Part shown: piece after piece, positions 1 through 5,953 of the stretch
Numbering within the stretch: position 1 is the first letter of the stretch
Layout of the letters: each line of letters begins with the position of its first letter
NCBI GenBank assembly: GCA_026418315.1
Contig: JAOABO010000030.1
Coordinates: 4,764-14,846 of the forward strand
Length of the DNA stretch: 10,083 nucleotides
Source: Bacteroidia bacterium
Lineage (GTDB): Bacteria > Bacteroidota > Bacteroidia > B-17B0 > Aurantibacillaceae
Direction: 5' to 3'
Translations under genes and position numbers: made by a program
Notes under the pieces: model-generated
The model's input: only the letters and a program-made list of their open reading frames with translations
Database searches by the model: none
Told to the model about the DNA's origin: nothing

Positions 1-447
1 AAGTTCCAATGCTAAGTTATCCATTTGCAGTTGTTTGTTTTGAATTTCTTTTTGTTGTTGCTCTAATTTTCTTTTTTGTTTTTCTAATTCTGCTTGTGGT
101 GCTATTCCTGCCTGTGCTGATTGTTGAAAATTTTCATAGTCCTGCTGAAAGGTAGCCATCATAGATTGTAATTGTGCTTCCAGAGTTTCTTTTCGTTTTT
201 TCATCACTTTAACATAGTCAGAAATATAGAGATATTTTTCATTTAAGGTATCTATGTTGATGTAAGCAATTTTAGTTTCGGGTAAACTGCTTGCAGATGT
301 GATGGCAGAAGTGTGAGTGGTTGAGTTATGATGAGAGTGGGTGGTATTGGTTGTTGTTTCTTTTTTTTCTGAGAAAAATAAAACGAATAAAATAATATTT
401 GCTATGATGGATAGTACGATGATGCTGTCTCTGATTTTATTATTCAT
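1..447 (-). CDS. OmpH/Skp-family periplasmic chaperone-like protein, membrane-anchored (partial, C-terminus outside window)
   Basis: The ATG is at 445-447 and the frame stays open for 149 codons to the window edge, so the C-terminus is missing. Residues 8-25 form a hydrophobic segment with no clear cleavage site, so it probably acts as an inner-membrane anchor. A polar Thr/Ser/His-rich linker follows (about 30-54, His at 37, 39, 40 and 45). The OmpH-like start is the strand around KIAYINIDTLNEKY (59-72), followed by a Lys/Gln/Glu-rich helix (about 77-149) that should form a coiled coil like the Skp tentacles. Skp-type proteins hold unfolded outer-membrane proteins in the periplasm; that role here is inferred from family. 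The gene starts 6 bases after the ftsY stop and is probably its operon partner. Many Bacteroidota OmpH proteins have this anchored form. Family assignment is fairly sure, exact role less so. Confidence 0.8.
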   Translation of the reverse strand, partial: MNNKIRDSIIVLSIIANIILFVLFFSEKKETTTNTTHSHHNSTTHTSAITSASSLPETKIAYINIDTLNEKYLYISDYVKVMKKRKETLEAQLQSMMATFQQDYENFQQSAQAGIAPQAELEKQKRKLEQQQKEIQNKQLQMDNLALEL

Positions 448-453
448 AAATGA

Positions 454-1407
454 TTATTTTTGAAAAATGGATTGAAGGTATTTTTTAGAGTCAAATAGTT
501 GAATATCGGTAATTTTTTCGCCGGTACCAATGTATTTGATAGGTATTTTGAACTGATGAGAAAGTCCGATTGCTACGCCTCCTTTAGCTGTACCATCTAA
601 TTTTGTAAGAGCAATAGCATTGACATTGGTGGCGGTGGTAAATTGTTTGCATTGTTCAAAAGCGTTTTGTCCTGTTGTAGCGTCTAATACCAATATCACT
701 TCGTGAGGGGCATCGGGGATAATTTTTTTCATTACATTTTTCACCTTACTTAGCTCATTCATTAAATTTATTTTATTGTGTAATCTTCCTGCTGTATCAA
801 TGATTACAACGTCGGCATTTTTGGCTACAGCCGATTGTAAGGTGTCATAAGCAACGCTGGCGGGGTCTGCGCCTTGTTGCTGAGATATAACGGGCACTTG
901 TACTCTTTCTGCCCATACTTTGAGTTGGTCTATAGCAGCAGCACGAAAGGTATCGGCTGCTCCTAATATTACATTGTATCCGCTTTGTTTGAACATATTG
1001 GCTAATTTGCCAATAGTAGTGGTTTTTCCAACGCCATTAACGCCTACTACCATTATGACATAAGGTTTTGCCTGTACAGAAAAAACTTGCTGCGGTGGCA
1101 AAACCATCATTTGTTCTATTTCGTTTTGTAGAATATCGTAAAGTTCATTGATGTTCAAAAATTTTTGTTCTTTGACTCTTTTTTGTAAGCGATTAATAAT
1201 TTCAATGGTGGTGGATACGCCAACATCTGCCGAAATTAAGGCCTCTTCTAACTCATCTAACAGTTCATCATCTACTTTAGATTTTCCGGCAATGGCACGG
1301 CTTATTTTATCAAACAGACCGGATTTTGTTTTTTGCAGGGTTTCTTTGAGTTCAGATTCTTCTTGTTGTTCTGTTTTTCCAAATAAGTTTTTAATCAGTT
1401 TAAGCAT
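454..1407 (-). CDS. ftsY: Signal recognition particle receptor FtsY (SRP GTPase)
   Basis: FtsY is the SRP receptor: it binds Ffh-ribosome complexes and delivers nascent membrane proteins to the Sec translocon at the inner membrane. The 317-residue protein has a helical N domain (about 20-105) and a GTPase G domain (about 115-317). Visible motifs are the P-loop GVNGVGKT (122-129), DTFRAAA (152-158) typical of the SRP GTPase insertion region, DTAGR (204-208), TKLDG (268-272) for guanine recognition, and GTGE (294-297). The long acidic A domain of E. coli FtsY is missing; only about 20 residues, including a short acidic stretch and a basic amphipathic start (MLKLIKNLFGK), precede the N domain. 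Such short forms are common outside enterobacteria. The gene starts 10 bases after the SIMPL gene stop and ends 6 bases before the OmpH-like gene, so all three are probably co-transcribed. Confidence 0.97.
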   Translation of the reverse strand: MLKLIKNLFGKTEQQEESELKETLQKTKSGLFDKISRAIAGKSKVDDELLDELEEALISADVGVSTTIEIINRLQKRVKEQKFLNINELYDILQNEIEQMMVLPPQQVFSVQAKPYVIMVVGVNGVGKTTTIGKLANMFKQSGYNVILGAADTFRAAAIDQLKVWAERVQVPVISQQQGADPASVAYDTLQSAVAKNADVVIIDTAGRLHNKINLMNELSKVKNVMKKIIPDAPHEVILVLDATTGQNAFEQCKQFTTATNVNAIALTKLDGTAKGGVAIGLSHQFKIPIKYIGTGEKITDIQLFDSKKYLQSIFQK

Positions 1408-1417
1408 TGCTTTGATA

Positions 1418-2158
1418 TTATAGTTCGTATTCCAATCTTACGGTGATAGAGGCGGTTTTGTTTTTACTTTTGGTATTGAAAGAGCCGCCCCAGTCATAGG
1501 ATTCGTTACTGTTTTGGGCAGTTATCTGAAAAACACCCATAGTAGCATTTTTTAATTTTCCGATTTGGCTGCCGCCATTTTTGGCAATGGTTTCTGCGCG
1601 AGTTTGGGCATCTTTGGTGGCTTCTTCTAATAATTTTATTTTGAGGTCGCTGAGTTTGGTATAAAAATAATCGGGTTGTGCTACATCAAACTCAATTCCT
1701 TCATTAATAATTTCTCCTATTTTAGAAATCATTTTTTCTACTACAGAAACATTTTTAGATTCTAATACTAAATTTTGTGATACAGTAAATCCTTTGAATA
1801 TTGTGCTAATAAGGGTTCCGTTTTCATTATATTTATTATCGTATTCTCTGTTAATTTGAATGGGTGTAAAGTGGTATTCTGATTCTTGAATACTATTTTC
1901 GGACAAGAATTTTTTTATTTTTTCTATATCATTATTCAGCAGTTTATTGGCTTCCTTTAAGTCATTTGAAAATCGGGATACTTTAGCATTCCATACAATT
2001 AAATCAGAAGTAAAATCTTTTTGAGCCAAACCCGTTACGTAAATGGTTTTTTTAGGATTGTGTGTAGTAATCCACGCATTGGAGATTAAAAAAGCGGATA
2101 AAATAATAGCTGAAGCAATGATAAGGTGTTTTACATTGTTGGTGTTTTGTGTTGTCAT
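1418..2158 (-). CDS. SIMPL-domain (DUF541) protein with N-terminal membrane segment
   Basis: The 246-residue protein has a hydrophobic segment at about 11-30, acting as a signal or anchor sequence, and then a SIMPL/DUF541 domain from about 38 to the C-terminus. The start of the domain (TIYVTGLAQKDFTSDLIVWNAKV, within 38-60), the central FKGFTVSQNLVLES part (121-134), the helix rich in KLLEEATKDAQTRAETIA (175-192) and the final strand ending in TVRLEYEL fit the family (E. coli YggE and the mouse IRAK-interacting SIMPL protein). The cellular role is poorly known; YggE has been linked to oxidative stress. The protein probably faces the periplasm. It lies just downstream of the ribosomal operon terminator and 10 bases upstream of ftsY. 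I see no convincing promoter of its own in the 97-base gap upstream. Confidence 0.85.
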   Translation of the reverse strand: MTTQNTNNVKHLIIASAIILSAFLISNAWITTHNPKKTIYVTGLAQKDFTSDLIVWNAKVSRFSNDLKEANKLLNNDIEKIKKFLSENSIQESEYHFTPIQINREYDNKYNENGTLISTIFKGFTVSQNLVLESKNVSVVEKMISKIGEIINEGIEFDVAQPDYFYTKLSDLKIKLLEEATKDAQTRAETIAKNGGSQIGKLKNATMGVFQITAQNSNESYDWGGSFNTKSKNKTASITVRLEYEL

Positions 2159-2181
2159 TATTTTACTTATTTGTATAAAAG

Positions 2182-2207
2182 TAAAAATCCCGATAAGACA
2201 TCGGGAT
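2182..2207 (-). terminator. Intrinsic terminator of the rpmB-rpmG-DUF4295 operon
   Basis: A perfect 8-bp inverted repeat, ATCCCGAT (2187-2194) and ATCGGGAT (2200-2207), has a 5-base loop. Read on the minus strand it is followed by TTTTTAC, as expected for a Rho-independent terminator. It lies about 50 bases after the DUF4295 stop and 24 bases before the SIMPL start. Confidence 0.85.
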
Positions 2208-2255
2208 ATATTACTTTGATTGAGTTATTGAAATAGTTGATATTCTGTTTCAAAA

Positions 2256-2426
2256 TTATTTTTTTGAAGCGCTTTCTTTTTCTTTCAAAAAATCCTGAAT
2301 ATGATCTACGTGTACTACAGACTCTTTAAAGGAATAAGTCCCTTTTGCTGTTTTTACAGGTTTAATTACTTTTGCAAATTCTTTTCCTTTTCCTGTTCTG
2401 AGCGTTGCTACTGTTTTCTTTGCCAT
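2256..2426 (-). CDS. DUF4295 family small protein, probable Bacteroidota-specific ribosomal protein
   Basis: This 56-codon gene starts at ATG 2424-2426 and ends with TAA at 2256-2258. The product begins MAKKTVATLRTGKGKEFAKV, is strongly basic, has a central TYSFKESVV strand and ends in a Lys-rich helix (about 42-56), the pattern of DUF4295. This family is confined to Bacteroidota and normally sits right after rpmB and rpmG, as here (11 bases after the rpmG stop). I recall that the cryo-EM structure of the Flavobacterium johnsoniae ribosome revealed a new large-subunit protein called bL38, and I believe it is this family, but I cannot check that here. Position, size and charge all fit a ribosomal protein. 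The terminator at 2182-2207 closes the operon after it. Confidence 0.88.
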   Translation of the reverse strand: MAKKTVATLRTGKGKEFAKVIKPVKTAKGTYSFKESVVHVDHIQDFLKEKESASKK

Positions 2427-2437
2427 AGTAGTAAAGT

Positions 2438-2623
2438 TTATTTAATTTCTTTATGAATAGTGTATTTTTTTAGAATTGGATTGTATTTTTTTAATTCTAA
2501 TCTGTCAGGTGTGTTTTTTTTGTTTTTGGTGGTAATGTAGCGTGATGTGCCGGGCATTCCGCTGTTTTTATGTTCTGTGCATTCCAAAATTACCTGAACT
2601 CTGTTTCCTTTTTTCTTTGCCAT
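2438..2623 (-). CDS. rpmG: 50S ribosomal protein bL33 (zinc-free form)
   Basis: The 61-residue basic protein begins MAKKKGNRVQVILECTEHK and has the bL33 core (SRYITTKNKKNTPDRLELKKYNP, about 27-49). bL33 is a small large-subunit protein near the tRNA exit site. It contains a single Cys (residue 15) and no paired CxxC motifs, so it belongs to the C-minus type that does not bind zinc. It is in the middle of the rpmB-rpmG-DUF4295 operon, 7 bases after the rpmB stop and 11 before the next start. Confidence 0.97.
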   Translation of the reverse strand: MAKKKGNRVQVILECTEHKNSGMPGTSRYITTKNKKNTPDRLELKKYNPILKKYTIHKEIK

Positions 2624-2630
2624 AGTGTTA

Positions 2631-2891
2631 TTATTTTGCAGGGGTTAATATGTCTTTGTTTAATATACCTTTTGCTACTGCTTCTTTGATGGCATTGTAA
2701 GCGCCTTTTTTATTAATGGTTTTGATGGCAGTAGTAGAAAGTTTAAGCGTAACCCATTTGTTTAATTCGGGTACAAATATTTTTTTTACTTTCAGGTTCA
2801 CTCCAAATTCTCTTCTGGTTTTTTTGTTAGAGTGTGATACATTGTATCCTTTTACGGGCTTTTTTCCTGTTAATTGACAAACGCGAGCCAT
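2631..2891 (-). CDS. rpmB: 50S ribosomal protein bL28
   Basis: bL28 is a large-subunit ribosomal protein. The product begins MARVCQLTGKKPVKGYNVSH, followed by KKTRREFGVNLKVKKIF (23-39) and the conserved KWVTLKLSTTAIKTINKKG stretch (45-63), for 86 residues in all. I chose the ATG at 2889-2891. The frame also has an upstream ATG at 2913-2915 that would add MHPLNTKN, but that ATG overlaps the -7 promoter box at 2913-2920 and family members start at MARVC or MAKVC. There is one Cys only, so no zinc-binding CxxC pair. First gene of the rpmB-rpmG-DUF4295 operon. Confidence 0.97.
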   Translation of the reverse strand: MARVCQLTGKKPVKGYNVSHSNKKTRREFGVNLKVKKIFVPELNKWVTLKLSTTAIKTINKKGAYNAIKEAVAKGILNKDILTPAK

Positions 2892-2912
2892 ATTTTTTGT
2901 ATTTAAGGGGTG

Positions 2913-2944
2913 CAAATGTAGGTATTTGTATTTATTTATGCAAA
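2913..2944 (-). promoter_or_regulatory. Bacteroidota-type promoter of the rpmB operon
   Basis: On the minus strand a -33 element TTTG (2941-2944) is separated by 20 bases from a perfect -7 element TACATTTG (2913-2920, consensus TAnnTTTG). Transcription should start a few bases further on, giving a leader of roughly 15 bases before the rpmB ATG at 2891 with no Shine-Dalgarno sequence. The location also rules out the longer rpmB start. Confidence 0.8.
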
Positions 2945-2981
2945 TTTTTTTGATGACTGATTTTTTTACCCAATTATTGCA

Positions 2982-3773
2982 TTAATATCTTATAGTAAAA
3001 TGTTGAGATTCTATAAAGTTTTTATGAAATATTACAATGCCACATTTATACAAGTCAATGGTTACTTTAATATCTGTTGTATTTTTTATTTCATTCCACG
3101 CTTTGGTCATTTCCCGGCTCCAATATATATCATCAATAATAATGACAGATACAGGAAGTTGTGTAAAAGATGATGATAAATATGTAAAATATTGAATAGT
3201 GGCTTGGTAGGTATGATTGCCGTCTATCAATGCTATATTAAACGGGGTATTGGAAGATATTGTTTTTAATGCAGTATCAAAATCAGAGCAGATGACTTGT
3301 ACATTGTCTATATGATTTTGCCGAAATAAATTCTCTGCAAATTCGCAAAGCGCTTTTTGTCCTTCTATACTGATGACTTTTTTTGCTGCATACGCTAAAT
3401 ACATGGCATTGATTCCTAATGATGTACCTAATTCTATAATTAAATCACTCTTTAAAAATAATGCGATTCTAAAGTATAATTCAGAATATTTGGATGGACT
3501 AACACTTACTTTTAATATATCTTTAATTTTTACTTTTTTGTTTAAGTTGAATGAGCCCGCACCTATATTTTCATATTGAATAAGTGTATTATCTTTTGAT
3601 AATTTTTTTCTGATGTCATTCATTGTTTGAAAGTGGTAATAGTAATTTTTTTTATTAAAACATTCTTTTACAAATTCATACACAAAGGGAGAGTGAATCT
3701 TATAAATGCTTTGAGCAGTGAATAGATATTTTATGTAATAAAATACTCTGTGGAGTAGGGTAGTATAGTTCAT
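2982..3773 (-). CDS. Class I SAM-dependent methyltransferase, coupled to the HTTM gene
   Basis: A 263-residue soluble protein with a Rossmann-type methyltransferase core at about 95-252. Motif I is ELGTSLG (114-120), the acidic end of strand 2 is SIEG (135-138), strand 4 is LIDGNHTY (182-189), and strand 5 is IIIDDIYWS (211-219). The pattern DGNHTY followed by DDIYW resembles the Methyltransf_24 type. A 90-residue N-terminal part with an IHSPFVYEFV motif (26-35) precedes the core and is shared by Bacteroidota homologues that I recall. The substrate cannot be told from sequence. Its ATG overlaps the stop of the HTTM gene by four bases (ATGA, 3770-3773), so the two are probably translated together. 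No clear terminator follows in the 90 bases before the rpmB start. Confidence 0.85.
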   Translation of the reverse strand: MNYTTLLHRVFYYIKYLFTAQSIYKIHSPFVYEFVKECFNKKNYYYHFQTMNDIRKKLSKDNTLIQYENIGAGSFNLNKKVKIKDILKVSVSPSKYSELYFRIALFLKSDLIIELGTSLGINAMYLAYAAKKVISIEGQKALCEFAENLFRQNHIDNVQVICSDFDTALKTISSNTPFNIALIDGNHTYQATIQYFTYLSSSFTQLPVSVIIIDDIYWSREMTKAWNEIKNTTDIKVTIDLYKCGIVIFHKNFIESQHFTIRY

Positions 3774-5185
3774 GGATTATAGTTGTCTATTTTTGGATTG
3801 CACAAACATAAGTTTTCAATTTCTGTTTTGTACTTATAATTTGGTAAATTTGTTTTTTTGACATATAAAATATTTAATGTTTCAATGCTATCGTTAGGGT
3901 GATTAGTATTCCAATTAGATATAAGGTAGTAGCAAAAATAGGGTTTTAAAAAATTGTATTGCACTTGTTCATAATTCTCAAGGAATTTTCTCCATCTGTC
4001 GCCTTTTAGAAAGTTAAAGTTTTTTTCTGTTTTTTCATAATGAATTTTTGGTGTATTATGAATCAAGTCCCATTCTGAATTATCTTTTTTAATTCCTCTT
4101 AATACAAGCCACCCATCGTATTTTTTAACACCAGGAGAAAACATATTCCACCTTTGAGATAATCCAATAGAATTTAATACTCTATCTTCCAGCAATGTAA
4201 TTGAAAACCAATGATTGTTAAGTGTTGCAAGATTATATCTCAATATTAAAATAAATATAATGATTGCAAAATAAAATTCATTTTGTTGAAATTGAAGTGC
4301 TCTGCTTGCAGGGTATTTATTAATATTCAACAACATAAAGGCAGTACAAATTCCAACATAAGGAAAAATACCTACCTTTAAACTCAGTATTATAAAAGTA
4401 TGTAACACAATAATCAAAACAACAGCAATATTCCTAATGTGGACAGATGGAGAAAGAATTAATAAAACAGGGACAATTATTTCAAAGATATAATACACAA
4501 TATAACTTAATATCTTTAATACTGGGTAGTAGGGATATAAAAAAGTACCAAAAGAAGTGCGTAGGGTATCTAAACTCAATGCATAATATATTGCATTTCC
4601 ATTGATACGCCATTCTTCAGATGTTTTTAATAATGCAGAAAACAGGTAAACAAACGCCACATTGATAAGAAAAACCACATACATCCACGAAAAAACTGTA
4701 TCATTAGTTTTAGTTTGATTTCCTTTATTGAAACTGAATTTTTTATCTAATGAATAATATTCTCCCCACGGAAGAAATATCATATAAAATAAAGTGATTC
4801 GTAACAGGTCGTCACCTCCCTGTAAAATAACAGGGTTGCGATGATGTAATGATAGCAGAAGTAAAAAATTAATTACAGTGAATAACCTGGTTTTAAATCC
4901 AAGCAGCAACATGAAGGCAGCAATAAAGTGAGTGATAAAGATAATTTTTTGTGCTAAAAGAGAATCAAAAAAAGTATGAATTGAAAAATAATATTGATAA
5001 AATGGGTAATAATTTTTGATGATAAATGATGGTAGAACACCTTTACTGGTATAATGTGCTTCTAAGTTTTGAAATCTGTAATATAAATCAATTAAAATTA
5101 TTAAGGCGGTAAAGATTCTTCCAATACTTAAAAATACAGGATTGTATGAATAATTTTTAACAAAGTATGACAAAAGATTTTTCAT
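3770..5185 (-). CDS. HTTM-domain membrane protein (vitamin K-dependent gamma-carboxylase-like)
   Basis: A 471-residue integral membrane protein with about nine hydrophobic segments between residues 18 and 320, followed by a soluble C-terminal part of about 145 residues. The HTTM pattern is visible: a second-helix GFKTR (96-100), HHRNPVILQGGDDLLR (114-129), LFLPWG-like FLPWG (137-141), ALLKTSEEW (184-192), and a WNMFSP motif (346-351) after the last helix. HTTM is the membrane domain shared with animal gamma-glutamyl carboxylase; bacterial members rarely have a proven activity. Lys187 falls where I would expect the carboxylase catalytic lysine, but the HHRNP part differs. The start codon at 5183-5185 lies right after the lipoprotein terminator, and a promoter box overlaps that terminator. 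The stop overlaps the methyltransferase start. Substrate unknown. Confidence 0.85.
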   Translation of the reverse strand: MKNLLSYFVKNYSYNPVFLSIGRIFTALIILIDLYYRFQNLEAHYTSKGVLPSFIIKNYYPFYQYYFSIHTFFDSLLAQKIIFITHFIAAFMLLLGFKTRLFTVINFLLLLSLHHRNPVILQGGDDLLRITLFYMIFLPWGEYYSLDKKFSFNKGNQTKTNDTVFSWMYVVFLINVAFVYLFSALLKTSEEWRINGNAIYYALSLDTLRTSFGTFLYPYYPVLKILSYIVYYIFEIIVPVLLILSPSVHIRNIAVVLIIVLHTFIILSLKVGIFPYVGICTAFMLLNINKYPASRALQFQQNEFYFAIIIFILILRYNLATLNNHWFSITLLEDRVLNSIGLSQRWNMFSPGVKKYDGWLVLRGIKKDNSEWDLIHNTPKIHYEKTEKNFNFLKGDRWRKFLENYEQVQYNFLKPYFCYYLISNWNTNHPNDSIETLNILYVKKTNLPNYKYKTEIENLCLCNPKIDNYNP

Positions 5186-5191
5186 TTAAAT

Positions 5192-5222
5192 AAAAAAAGC
5201 CGCAGAAAAATTTTCTGCGGCT
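5192..5222 (-). terminator. Intrinsic terminator after the lipoprotein gene
   Basis: AGCCGCAG (5198-5205) and CTGCGGCT (5215-5222) form a perfect GC-rich stem, extendable through AAAA/TTTT toward the loop. On the minus strand it is followed by seven T residues (5192-5198). It begins 21 bases after the lipoprotein stop and its T tract ends 6 bases before the HTTM start codon. Confidence 0.9.
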
Positions 5223-5254
5223 CAAAGATAAACCAATTCCGTATTATATGCAGG
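5223..5254 (-). promoter_or_regulatory. Probable promoter of the HTTM-methyltransferase pair
   Basis: On the minus strand a perfect -7 box TATCTTTG (5223-5230, consensus TAnnTTTG) directly abuts the terminator stem. Twenty bases upstream stands CCTG (5251-5254), a weak match to the -33 TTTG. The predicted start of transcription, about 5216-5219, lies inside the hairpin's first arm, so the HTTM transcript would lack part of the stem and escape termination. The -33 region overlaps the end of the lipoprotein gene. Confidence 0.5.
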
Positions 5255-5789
5255 TCATTACTCCTGATACAGTTACAACAGGAAAAGGAAACTGCATTTG
5301 TGTACAAGGAACATTGTTAAATGTAGCAGTAATATTACCTGATGTAGTGGTACTTACGCTAATCATACCTGATGCAGAATACCAAACAACACTACTGGGC
5401 TGACCCGGAGCATTATAAACTATTAATTGTGCTACACTGCCAGAAGTAGGCGTGCCGCTTTGTAAATTGTAATTTCCGGTAGTGGGAGTAGTAAAGAAGT
5501 TAATTTGCACAGTAGTGGCGCCGTTAAATGCGGTTAAAGAATTGCCCGAACCACAAGCTGCATAAGACCATCCTGCACCTCCTACATTTAATGTGCTATT
5601 AGTAGTAGCCGGATTAGTAATAGTACTGGTACCGGTTGTAGTTACAGAGTTGGGATTAGGGTTTCCACCACCACCCACTTCATCCCTATAACCCGGGGCA
5701 ATGCTGTCGTCTTTGCTTTTTTTACACATAACAATGGTAAGAGTTAGGGAAAACAAAGCAAAAAGGAAGATAATGTTATTTTTTTTCAT
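5244..5789 (-). CDS. Putative surface or periplasmic lipoprotein of unknown function
   Basis: I do not recognise a named family. The 181-residue product starts with a signal peptide (MKKNN, then a hydrophobic core at 6-20) ending at a lipobox-like TIVMC, with Cys22 as the likely lipidated residue. Met at -1 is unusual, but no other cysteine is near. The stretch after the cysteine, CKKSKDDS, resembles the Lys-Asp-Asp lipoprotein export signal described for Bacteroidota surface lipoproteins. A low-complexity Gly/Asn/Pro/Thr linker spans about 38-66. The rest (67-181) is rich in Thr, Ser, Val and short alternating hydrophobic stretches, which suggests a beta-sandwich. Cys79, Cys162 and Cys180 could form a disulfide. 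It is a single-gene unit with its own terminator, divergent from asd. No convincing promoter was found. Confidence 0.7.
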   Translation of the reverse strand: MKKNNIIFLFALFSLTLTIVMCKKSKDDSIAPGYRDEVGGGGNPNPNSVTTTGTSTITNPATTNSTLNVGGAGWSYAACGSGNSLTAFNGATTVQINFFTTPTTGNYNLQSGTPTSGSVAQLIVYNAPGQPSSVVWYSASGMISVSTTTSGNITATFNNVPCTQMQFPFPVVTVSGVMTCI

Positions 5790-5911
5790 ACGCCTTTATT
5801 TTGGGTATAAATTTAAGGAAATAAAACTGAATTTACCAAATATCTTTTTGCAAATGGCAAGTATATTGATTGAATGGTTATATTTTTTTAGTGAATGTCT
5901 GATTTTATTGA

Positions 5912-5941
5912 TTTGTGTTATTGATTTATGTAGTATAATTG
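5912..5941 (+). promoter_or_regulatory. Possible promoter of asd
   Basis: TTTG (5912-5915), an 18-base spacer and TATAATTG (5934-5941), one mismatch from TAnnTTTG. The spacing is slightly short of the 19-20 usual in Bacteroidota. Transcription from here would leave a leader of only about 6-8 bases before the ATG at 5954. The divergent gap 5790-5953 shows nothing else that I can support. Confidence 0.45.
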
Positions 5942-5953
5942 CGTCAAAAAAAT

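Noticed and set aside
1148..1423. Open frame on the plus strand antisense to ftsY
   Set aside because: It lies entirely opposite the conserved FtsY N domain and its translation is Ser-rich with no family features.
2176..2183. TACTTTTA on the minus strand as a promoter box for the SIMPL gene
   Set aside because: The last base of the consensus is wrong and no TTTG or TTG stands 18-21 bases upstream.
2892..2915. Eight-residue upstream extension of bL28
   Set aside because: Its ATG overlaps the -7 promoter box and would precede the transcription start; the family begins at MARVC.
3373..3579. Open frame on the plus strand inside the methyltransferase gene
   Set aside because: It is antisense to the SAM-binding core, which is clearly the coding strand.
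5198..5222. Inverted repeat as an insertion-sequence end or attachment site
   Set aside because: The GC stem followed by a T run next to a stop codon fits a terminator, and there is no transposase or duplicated target site.
5838..5865. GATATTTG and TATACTTG on the minus strand as promoter boxes for the lipoprotein gene
   Set aside because: Each has a mismatch and neither has a -33 element at the right distance.
5939..5953. TTG start for asd adding five residues
   Set aside because: It overlaps the candidate -7 box and the canonical MKVAVVG start has its own ATG.
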